Below are positions 17,176-24,035 of a stretch of DNA of 40,881 nucleotides, in pieces (the first letter of the stretch is position 1; every line of letters starts with the position of its first letter). The notes beneath the pieces are model-generated. The model worked only from the letters and a program-made list of their open reading frames with translations, was not told the origin of the DNA and ran no database searches. Position numbers and translations under genes: made by a program. The stretch comes from Clostridiales bacterium (lineage in GTDB: Bacteria; Bacillota; Clostridia; Caldicoprobacterales; DTU083): positions 1-40,881 of the forward strand of contig DUSN01000097.1 of the NCBI GenBank assembly GCA_012842605.1, read 5' to 3'.

Positions 17176-17271
17176 TACACTGCTGTAAAATTGTTAAGCA
17201 AAATATTAACAATATGTGATAAAGAATTAAGGCCTCTGACGGGACTTTAACTTTTTCATGTGACAACCTTA

Positions 17272-17280
17272 TGATATAAT
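17272..17280 (+). promoter_or_regulatory. Extended -10 promoter for the surface protein/sigma/anti-sigma operon
   Basis: TGATATAAT is an extended -10 with a perfect TATAAT and a poor T-rich -35. It lies 77 nt before the surface-protein ATG. It looks like a sigma-A promoter. No convincing ECF-type promoter is seen, so autoregulation by the sigma factor is not supported. Confidence 0.55.
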
Positions 17281-17357
17281 AGTGTGCATGAAAGCTGTCA
17301 GCAAGGAATAAAACCTTTAGAGAACAGCACCGGCAGGTGATAAGGGGGAAATATATA

Positions 17358-19217
17358 ATGAAGACAAAAGTATTGAGCATGTTGTTATCAATTTTGTTGA
17401 TCGCACTGCAGATTTTCAATCCAGGCAGTGTTGTATATGCTGAAGGAGAATTGACAGTTACCACCGAGGTTACCGGCATGGTGGCTAATATAAACTTTTT
17501 ACCCTATGTACCGCAACTTGGTGTTTATTCCATTCTGTATCATATAGCTAACAACAGCCAGGATGAAATAAAGGATATTCAGATATATGAAAGGATGCAG
17601 GGAAGCGATCAGTATTCCGCTGTAAACATGAAGGGCAAAACCAAACTCAAGCCTGGTGAGGTATTGACCCTTGGGGGAGGCTCCTTTGATGGGCAATTAA
17701 GCAGCAATCCCAATATAATCGAGTACATGATAAAGTATACAGTCAAGCAGGGGGACCAGGAGCAGGTTTTGGAAACCACAGGGTATACTGCGGTACATGT
17801 GATAGATGTTAATTTTAGAGTATCTTATACATCCTCGGTTCAGGGACAGGTCTTCAAAGGAGAACAGGTAACCTTGAAGGTTGAGGTGGAATCTCTTTCC
17901 AATGTTACTTTGTATAATCTGAGCATTACAGATAGTGAGATGGGCAAGGAACTGGGCACCATTGATGTTCTTGCACCCAACAGCAAGAAGGTGATAGAGA
18001 AAACCCTGCCCATTGAAAAGTCAACCTCAGGCAGCATTGTAATAACCTATGATGATCCCATGGGGCTGGCCGGGCCGCTGAAGAAGGCTGTTGACACTGA
18101 CCTTGAGATCCAGGTCCGGGACGAGGAGCCTGTTTCTTCCCTGGAACTTGATGGAAAGACAAACCTGACCAAAATACCGGGTCAGACCCAGGTTGAGTTT
18201 GAGCTTACCGCTAAAAATACAGGAAATACGATATTAAAGAATTTGAAATTCCTGGATTGGAACAACAAAGAATTTCATACTATTGATGAACTTCAGCCGG
18301 ATGAAGAAATAATTGTAAAGCATATCGCAGAAGTCAAGCCGGATACAAATTATCAGATAATGGCACAGGCCAGGGTGGGCGACAGCAATCAGCTTATTAA
18401 GTCGACCTGGACTGCAAGGCTGGAGAAGCTTAATCCACAGGTAGATATTCAGAGGAATATTTCCGTTGAAAGCATAAAAGCAGGTGACCCCTTTGTTCTT
18501 GAATATTTGGTCCGCAATACAGGCAATGTTGACCTGATAGATGTAGTGATTGAAGAAACCGCTTTTGGAGAAATTGCCCGACTGGATAAAATCTCAGCCG
18601 GTGATGAAGTGAAATTAAGCAAAGAGCTTGTAATTGACGAAAATACCATCAGCAAGACCATATTGACCGCCCGGGATGCTGAAACAGAAAAAGAATACAG
18701 CTACGAAGCTTCTGAAATGGAGTTTACTGTAGAACAGGACACCGAAGATCAGGGAAAAAAGCAGGAATTGTCTATTTTGCTGAAAGCCGACAAGGAGTCG
18801 CTTAATAAACCCGGAACTGTTGTTATGGAATGCATAGTAAAAAATACCGGACAGGAGCCGCTTTATAATCTGGTATTTACCCTGTTGGATCGTGAGATGC
18901 TAATAGATAATGTATCCGTTTTAGAGCCCGGGGAAGACATAACCATTGCAATTTCACCCATCCGGGTGGAAGAAACCGAGACCTTTGTGGTAGAAGCCAA
19001 CGGGTTAGGAGTCGATCAGCAGAAATTCACAGCCAGGAGCGAACCTTTAACCATAGAAGTAGCAGAGGGAGCACTGTCAGGTGGTTTCAGCATATTAAGA
19101 GTAGTTCTCATAGTAATCATCCTGCTTTGTATCCTGGTAATAGGTATACTGGTTTATATGCTGAGAGGCAGTTTCCGTCTTCCGTTCCGGAGAAAGCGAA
19201 AAGTCACCCGCAGTTAA
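17358..19217 (+). CDS. Secreted, membrane-anchored protein with tandem NTG-type beta-sandwich repeats
   Basis: 619 residues from ATG 17358, 9 nt after AAGGGGG. An in-frame GTG 21 nt earlier precedes the SD. It has a Sec signal peptide (residues 1-28, MKTKVLSMLLSILLIALQIF, cut after VVYA). Next come about five modules of roughly 100 residues, three with the motif K/R-N-T-G followed by L-x-x-L (KNTGNTILKNL, RNTGNVDLIDV, KNTGQEPLYNL). Each ends with a PGE/AGDE turn, resembling CARDB/DUF11 beta sandwiches. The C-terminus has one membrane helix (LRVVLIVIILLCILVIGILVYML) and a basic tail. The domain is extracellular and anchored. It stands 53 nt before an ECF sigma gene, suggesting a role in envelope sensing or adhesion; that is inference. 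Confidence 0.85.
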   Translation: MKTKVLSMLLSILLIALQIFNPGSVVYAEGELTVTTEVTGMVANINFLPYVPQLGVYSILYHIANNSQDEIKDIQIYERMQGSDQYSAVNMKGKTKLKPGEVLTLGGGSFDGQLSSNPNIIEYMIKYTVKQGDQEQVLETTGYTAVHVIDVNFRVSYTSSVQGQVFKGEQVTLKVEVESLSNVTLYNLSITDSEMGKELGTIDVLAPNSKKVIEKTLPIEKSTSGSIVITYDDPMGLAGPLKKAVDTDLEIQVRDEEPVSSLELDGKTNLTKIPGQTQVEFELTAKNTGNTILKNLKFLDWNNKEFHTIDELQPDEEIIVKHIAEVKPDTNYQIMAQARVGDSNQLIKSTWTARLEKLNPQVDIQRNISVESIKAGDPFVLEYLVRNTGNVDLIDVVIEETAFGEIARLDKISAGDEVKLSKELVIDENTISKTILTARDAETEKEYSYEASEMEFTVEQDTEDQGKKQELSILLKADKESLNKPGTVVMECIVKNTGQEPLYNLVFTLLDREMLIDNVSVLEPGEDITIAISPIRVEETETFVVEANGLGVDQQKFTARSEPLTIEVAEGALSGGFSILRVVLIVIILLCILVIGILVYMLRGSFRLPFRRKRKVTRS

Positions 19218-19270
19218 CAAGCATCCTGATAATTGTGTAAGGATAATTAAACCTTGTCAGGGGGATGATC

Positions 19271-19831
19271 ATGAGTGGTGAGACGCAGCTGCTGGAGCAG
19301 GCAAAGGCCGGAAACCTGCAAGCTTTTGAGGAACTGATATCGACATATGAGAAAAAAATCTATAATTACTGCCTGCGCATGACAAACAGCAGGGAGGATG
19401 CGGAAGATCTGACTCAGGAGGTATTTGTCAGGGTATATAAAAGTATAAAGACTTTTAAAGGCAGCAGCCAGTTGGCCACTTGGATCTACCGCATAGCTCA
19501 TAATGTATGCATAGATAAATATCGAAAATCCAAAGCTTCTGTTGTTTCTATATCCCAGTTGAAAAACCAGGAAGATGAGCGGGAGATTGAGCTTCCATCC
19601 CGCAGTCCTTCTCCGGAGGACCATGTTATCCGAAGTGAGCAGCAGAAGCTTTTACTGCAATGCATAAACCGGCTTAAACCCGAATATCGTTCGGTAATTA
19701 TCCTTCGGGATATACAGCATTACAGCTATGAAGAAATATCAGACATTCTCAATGTACCTCTGGGCACTGTAAAATCCCATATCAACCGGGCGAGGGCAGC
19801 CCTTCGCGAGGCTGTCCGGCAGTTTCTATAA
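19271..19831 (+). CDS. ECF-family RNA polymerase sigma factor (SigW-like)
   Basis: 186 residues from ATG 19271. GGGGG lies 6 nt upstream, while ATG 19265 abuts the SD. Region 2 (about 25-85) has YCLRMTNSREDAEDLTQEVFVRVYKSI and the -10 recognising helix ATWIYRIAHNVCIDKYRK. Region 4 (about 125-180) has LKPEYRSVIILRDIQHYSYEEISDIL followed by the HTH VPLGTVKSHINRARAAL. No extra C-terminal domain is present. It directs polymerase to stress or envelope promoters. The following gene, 13 nt downstream, encodes its likely zinc anti-sigma factor, the usual arrangement for SigW-type sigmas. Confidence 0.95.
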   Translation: MSGETQLLEQAKAGNLQAFEELISTYEKKIYNYCLRMTNSREDAEDLTQEVFVRVYKSIKTFKGSSQLATWIYRIAHNVCIDKYRKSKASVVSISQLKNQEDEREIELPSRSPSPEDHVIRSEQQKLLLQCINRLKPEYRSVIILRDIQHYSYEEISDILNVPLGTVKSHINRARAALREAVRQFL

Positions 19832-19844
19832 GGAGGTGAAGGGC

Positions 19845-20627
19845 ATGCATTGTGAACATGTAAAAAATTGGGCAGATGAATACTTAAGGGGAACCCTGCC
19901 GGATGAGCTGGAAATGGAACTGAAGGATCATCTGGTTGATTGCCCTTCATGCACCAGGTATATAACTGAACTGGAACCATTGCTTAGACTGATGGCGGGT
20001 TTGGAGGAAGAACCCCTGCCTGAAGGCTTTGAAGACAGGCTGCACAAGCGTTTGATGGCGGCTGACCGCAAAAAACCGGCGGCTGCTTACAAAAACAAGT
20101 GGATTAGATGGAGCGCAGGGTTGGCAGCAGCCTTCGCCCTGGCATTTTCCATTTATATAGTACAGCCTTGGACTGGCTTTGGATCCAGGAATGAAAGCAG
20201 TATGCCAGAGGCAGGGGATCTGGCGAGGGACAGCAGGGAATACAGCATAAGTTCCATGGAACCGGAAGGTTCGCAGCGAAACAATACTGCCGCTGAAGAA
20301 GAGCCTGAACTGAAAATGAGTGAAAACTCAACGGATGCATTGGATGAGTACGATGCTCTCCATAAAGAGTTTTTGGAAGCAAAACTGCCTTCGGCAATAT
20401 ATCTATATGTGCCCGGAAATGGACGCACAGGAGATATGATAATAGAAATTGCTGAAGAATATGATATGAAGGTATTGAACAGGGATAAAAATGAGATAGC
20501 CCTGCAAATAACAGACCCGGATCAGATTGATAATTTGTTAGAGAAATTGGCGGAACTTGGGCGTGTTAAGACAGATGACAATGCTTCACAGGATAATACT
20601 ATAACAATACATGTTATGGAGGAATAA
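19845..20627 (+). CDS. Membrane anti-sigma factor with zinc-binding (zf-HC2/ZAS) domain
   Basis: 260 residues from ATG 19845, 8 nt after AAGGAGG; the in-frame GTG 19836 lies inside that SD. The N-terminal anti-sigma domain carries C3 and the ZAS motif H29-x3-C33-x2-C36. One membrane helix lies at about 86-109 (GLAAAFALAFSIYIVQPW). The external part has an acidic linker and a C-terminal domain (about 165-258) that includes IYLYVPGNGRTGDMIIEIAEEYDMKVL. This layout binds the sigma inside and senses outside. Release is usually by regulated proteolysis or a redox/zinc change; which applies here cannot be seen. It is translationally close to the sigma gene. Confidence 0.9.
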   Translation: MHCEHVKNWADEYLRGTLPDELEMELKDHLVDCPSCTRYITELEPLLRLMAGLEEEPLPEGFEDRLHKRLMAADRKKPAAAYKNKWIRWSAGLAAAFALAFSIYIVQPWTGFGSRNESSMPEAGDLARDSREYSISSMEPEGSQRNNTAAEEEPELKMSENSTDALDEYDALHKEFLEAKLPSAIYLYVPGNGRTGDMIIEIAEEYDMKVLNRDKNEIALQITDPDQIDNLLEKLAELGRVKTDDNASQDNTITIHVMEE

Positions 20628-20645
20628 AAAAATCTATATTTTTCA

Positions 20646-20748
20646 CTTAATATTTATATATTAAGAATAAACTGTTTCCTTCCTGAGAATAATATACTTA
20701 GCATATTATGGAAAACCTGAAAAAACAATGAAAAAGGGAGGAAACAGT
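20646..20748 (+). promoter_or_regulatory. Structured leader with SD-sequestering stem
   Basis: Three dyads lie in 103 nt. CTTAATAT and ATATTAAG (20646-20665) form a perfect 8-bp dyad with a 4-nt centre. ACTGTTTCCTTCC (20671-20683) pairs with GGGAGGAAACAGT (20736-20748): ten perfect pairs, then a G-U and two G-C. Its right arm contains the whole SD of the gene starting at 20750. Inside that loop ATAATAT (20689-20695) pairs with ATATTAT (20703-20709). Folding would hide the ribosome binding site. No named riboswitch class fits. Confidence 0.65.
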
Positions 20749-20749
20749 A

Positions 20750-21670
20750 ATGGCAAAAGGACAAGCTCTTTATCAGGATACGGCTTCCGGTGAAAAGCAG
20801 GAGCTTCAGCCTGAACTGATGTCCATAATGAAAGAAGAAGTAGGAAAGGCAAGGGAAAGAAGGATTCCAATCATTCGTGCCTTCGAAGAGATAGCCAGAA
20901 GGTCCGGCTTGAAATCCAACACAATCCGTAATTATTACTACCGTTATATCCATGCAAATAAGGAAGCGGTTAGAGAGAGTACGGAGGACACAGCAGGCAG
21001 CAGCCTTAATAGTGAGGATGCAATAGGCAGGCCCTTTACAGCTGCTGAAACCAAAGCACTGATGCGCGAGATGCTCATAGCGCAAGCGCGCGGTGAGTCG
21101 GTGAGGGGCTGCGCAAACAGGCTGGGCAACGGGGATAAAAGAATGCTGATCCGTTTCCAGAACAAGTACCGCAGCATAATTGCCCGAGAGCCGGAGTATG
21201 TGAAAAATCTTATTAAAGAAATTGAAGCCGAAGGAATACCTTGCTACAATCCATATACACGGGTCAGGGTATCCAATGCCGGCAGGAAGCCGGCAGCTCA
21301 GGTTTCAGAAAAGAGCAGCGGGCAGCTGATAGACTGGGTAAGCCAGTTTGTAGCCAATATGCAAAGCATAAAGGTAGCTTCTCTGGACGAGCTCATCAGG
21401 GGATTGCGGGATCTTTCCAGCCTGGCGGCAGGCAATCAAGGGCTGGCCAGACAAATAGAAAGACATCACCAGGAAATGCAGGACCTGCAAAACCGCATTC
21501 TGCTTATGGAATCAAGCCTGGAGAAGGAACGCAGTGAAAGGCAGAAGACAGACCGCAAGCTGTCGGAACTGATGAATATCAACAGAAGCTTTATAGACCT
21601 CCCCGATGAGGAGAAGCTGTCTGGATTAAAAGAGTATATTGCACGTCTTCAATCCTGTATGCAGAGCTGA
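20750..21670 (+). CDS. Uncharacterised HTH and coiled-coil protein (possibly RsfA-like DNA binding)
   Basis: 306 residues. The N-terminal part (about 28-66, RRIPIIRAFEEIARRSGLKSNTIRNYYYRY) reads as a Myb/RsfA-like helix-turn-helix. A second helical block (about 98-150, TAAETKALMREMLIAQARGESVRGCANRLGNGDKRMLIRFQNKY) may be another HTH. Residues about 215-285 form a heptad-rich coiled coil, suggesting dimers or oligomers. No signal peptide or membrane span. I recognise similar proteins only as clostridial hypotheticals. GGGAGGAAACAGTA precedes the ATG, but the SD lies inside a 13-bp stem, so translation is probably controlled. It is followed by a terminator and then radC. A transcriptional or sporulation regulator is a reasonable guess, not shown. 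Confidence 0.7.
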   Translation: MAKGQALYQDTASGEKQELQPELMSIMKEEVGKARERRIPIIRAFEEIARRSGLKSNTIRNYYYRYIHANKEAVRESTEDTAGSSLNSEDAIGRPFTAAETKALMREMLIAQARGESVRGCANRLGNGDKRMLIRFQNKYRSIIAREPEYVKNLIKEIEAEGIPCYNPYTRVRVSNAGRKPAAQVSEKSSGQLIDWVSQFVANMQSIKVASLDELIRGLRDLSSLAAGNQGLARQIERHHQEMQDLQNRILLMESSLEKERSERQKTDRKLSELMNINRSFIDLPDEEKLSGLKEYIARLQSCMQS

Positions 21671-21697
21671 TTAAGCACTGCATAGGGGATTTTTGAT

Positions 21698-21736
21698 ACC
21701 GGCATTGCTGTTGCATTGCCGGTTGTTTGTTTTTTG
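21698..21736 (+). terminator. Terminator after the HTH/coiled-coil gene
   Basis: ACCGGCA (21698-21704) and TGCCGGT (21717-21723) form a 7-bp stem with a 12-nt loop, followed by TGTTTGTTTTTT. It separates this transcript from radC. Confidence 0.8.
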
Positions 21737-21784
21737 GAAAAACAAGACTGCATTGCTGCAGAAAGGAAGGAATTGCTGTACATT

Positions 21785-21813
21785 TTGTAGAATTATATGC
21801 TTAATTCTATGAT
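21785..21813 (+). promoter_or_regulatory. Predicted radC promoter
   Basis: TTGTAG (21785-21790), a 17-nt spacer and TATGAT (21808-21813), about 45 nt before the radC ATG. No LexA box was recognised near it. Confidence 0.55.
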
Positions 21814-21857
21814 CTTGCATATCAGATAGGATACATCACTCGGGGGGTGCTCCTTAT

Positions 21858-22523
21858 ATGCATGAGGGTCACAGAGAAAGGCTGAAGAATCGTTTCCTGG
21901 AAGAAGGCCTGGATCACTTCAACCAGCATCAGGTACTGGAATTGCTTTTATTCTATGCCATTCCCAGAAAGGATACAAATCCGCTGGCTCATGAGCTGCT
22001 TAAACGTTACGGTTCACTGGCGGGAGTTCTGGAAGCCGATCCTGAAGATTTGTGCAAAACGGCGGGAGTGAGCCGAAACACTGCAGTATTGTTATCCATG
22101 ATTCCATCCTTGTGCCGAAGGTATCTTAATGATAAATGGAAGGTTAAGCCTCAGCTCAACAGTTCAGCCAAGGCAGGCGAATATGCCAGTTCCCTGTTTT
22201 ACGGCCGTCAGTATGAGGCTTTTTATGCCATCTGCATGGACTCTCAGAACCGGGTGAATTATGCAGCCTTAATCCATGAAGGTACAATAGATTCTGCACC
22301 GGTGTACCCAAGGCTGATTGTGGAGGCTGCACTGCGTCATCAAGCCAGCAGCCTGATACTTGCCCACAATCACCCCGGCGGCAGCCTGCAGCCTTCTGCA
22401 GCTGACCTGGATGCCACCAAAAAAATTTGTGCTGCCTGCGAAGCCATATCAGTTCGTGTGGTGGATCATATTATTGTGGCGGGAAATGATTATTTCAGTT
22501 TTGCTGACCGGGGCTTAATCTAA
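21858..22523 (+). CDS. radC: RadC-family JAB/MPN domain protein
   Basis: 221 residues, the normal RadC length. The N-terminal helix-hairpin-helix-like region (about 1-95) starts HEGHRERLKNRFLEEG. The C-terminal JAB1/MPN domain (about 100-221) carries the JAMM zinc motif H170-N-H172-P-G-G-x7-D183 in ILAHNHPGGSLQPSAADLD. Despite the name, a direct DNA-repair role is doubtful; the fold is that of a metalloprotease or deubiquitinase-like hydrolase. The ATG follows a G-rich SD (CGGGGGG) by about 11 nt. It has its own promoter and a terminator upstream. The next genes encode the Mre11/Rad50-like pair YhaO and YhaN. Confidence 0.95.
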   Translation: MHEGHRERLKNRFLEEGLDHFNQHQVLELLLFYAIPRKDTNPLAHELLKRYGSLAGVLEADPEDLCKTAGVSRNTAVLLSMIPSLCRRYLNDKWKVKPQLNSSAKAGEYASSLFYGRQYEAFYAICMDSQNRVNYAALIHEGTIDSAPVYPRLIVEAALRHQASSLILAHNHPGGSLQPSAADLDATKKICAACEAISVRVVDHIIVAGNDYFSFADRGLI

Positions 22524-22679
22524 TATTAAACACATTAGCATACAGCTTAACATATAGCAGTAAAGTCTGCTGACTGTATGGGCGGGAGTATGCCTGACTG
22601 GGCAGCTGATGCGGCAATTAAGCTGTTTCCTGCCCTCATGAGCGGGAGCACGTTACAAGATAAAGTGAGGTATGCAATT

Positions 22680-24035
22680 ATGGGAAGGTTTCGTTTTATT
22701 CATGCGGCCGATATACATCTGGGCAGCATTTTGCATATAGACGGTTCGGAAGACAGGCAGGAATTGAGAAACATTTGCCGTGAAGCCACCTACCAGGCAT
22801 TTAAAAACCTGTCTCGAATGGCGATAGAACTGCAAGTACGGTTTATTTTGATTTCAGGAGATCTCTATGACAGCGAAGCCCGTTCAATACGGGCTAACCG
22901 TTTTTTTGCTGATGAGTGCAGAAGACTTGATGAAGCAGGAATAGAGGTGTTTGTAACAGCAGGCAACCATGATCCCGCCGGGGAGCATCGTGAGATATTC
23001 AGTCTTCCTGATAATGTGCATATTTTTAAGGCAGACAGGCCTGAAGTTTATTGCGTGCGGGATGAAGGCGGAAAGCCTTTGGCAGCCGTGGTTGGTCAGT
23101 CCTACCAGACCAGGCAGGTAAAAGTACCCTTGCACCTGGATTACCCCTCACCTGACAGGGGCATGTTTCGCATAGCTATGCTTCACACACAGCTGGAAGC
23201 CGGCAAAAGCATATATATACCCGCATCCATAAGTGAATTGATTAATAATGCGTCTTTTGATTATTGGGCTTTGGGGCATATTCATAAGCCGCAAATACTG
23301 CATCGTGAGAAGCCGGTAATTGCCTACGCGGGAATACCCCAGGGGCGGGATTTCGGTGAACAAAGTCCGGGGGGATGCTGGCTGGCAGAGGTGGACGGAA
23401 CAGAGTTAAAAGACATGAAATATATGGTTGCATCTCCTGTTGTGTACAAAAGCATTAATATTGACATTGGCTGTCCGGAACTGAGCCAGGCCGCCAGCCT
23501 GGATCAGCTGGAAGACTATTTGTATACCTATGCTAAGAGCATGTTGGATAAAGATGTATCCGGCAGGGAGGACGCAGCATTATTAAATAACAGTGCTGAC
23601 TTATTCAATATAGAAGGCTTTGTAGTCAGATGGCAGATAGGAGGCCGGGGAAAGCTGCATCATACTCTGGCGAATGACAGGCAGGGCAGTGAACAGGAAT
23701 TGTGCCGGTACCTGAGGGAAATGCTGTGGAATTCAGAACCGTTTTTATGGACCGATTCCATTGAGATCCATACAGCCAGTCCGGTAACCGATGAGGTGCT
23801 CAGCCGGCATCCTATGCTTAAGGAGCTTATTGACCAGGCTGTCCGCAGCATAAAGGAAGATGGTAAAAAAAGGAATAGATTTATTTCTTTATTGGGAAAA
23901 GCCTGGACAACCAATACAGACCATGAAGGTCAGGACAATGAAAAGCTGCCGCTGGATGATGAAACCCTGGAGAACATAATAAAAGATGCTTCGCAATTAT
24001 TGCTGGAAGGTCTGGCGGAAGGAGGGGAAGATTAA
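22680..24035 (+). CDS. yhaO: Mre11/SbcD-like metallophosphoesterase (YhaO family)
   Basis: 451 residues from ATG 22680, where the family N-terminus begins (MGRFRFIHAADIHLGS). An in-frame ATG at 22578 would add 34 unrelated residues. The phosphoesterase motifs are D11-x-H13, GDLYD (near 60), GNHD (H97) and GHIH (H200/H202), which bind two Mn ions for nuclease activity. The long C-terminal part (about 260-451) resembles the extended tail of YhaO. Its TAA overlaps the ATG of yhaN by one base (TAATG), so the two are translationally coupled, as expected for subunits of one SbcCD-like complex that processes DNA ends. Confidence 0.93.
   Translation: MGRFRFIHAADIHLGSILHIDGSEDRQELRNICREATYQAFKNLSRMAIELQVRFILISGDLYDSEARSIRANRFFADECRRLDEAGIEVFVTAGNHDPAGEHREIFSLPDNVHIFKADRPEVYCVRDEGGKPLAAVVGQSYQTRQVKVPLHLDYPSPDRGMFRIAMLHTQLEAGKSIYIPASISELINNASFDYWALGHIHKPQILHREKPVIAYAGIPQGRDFGEQSPGGCWLAEVDGTELKDMKYMVASPVVYKSINIDIGCPELSQAASLDQLEDYLYTYAKSMLDKDVSGREDAALLNNSADLFNIEGFVVRWQIGGRGKLHHTLANDRQGSEQELCRYLREMLWNSEPFLWTDSIEIHTASPVTDEVLSRHPMLKELIDQAVRSIKEDGKKRNRFISLLGKAWTTNTDHEGQDNEKLPLDDETLENIIKDASQLLLEGLAEGGED

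Noticed and set aside
22578-22679. N-terminal extension of the YhaO-like protein
   Set aside because: The 34 extra residues have no family similarity, and the conserved N-terminus starts at the ATG 22680.
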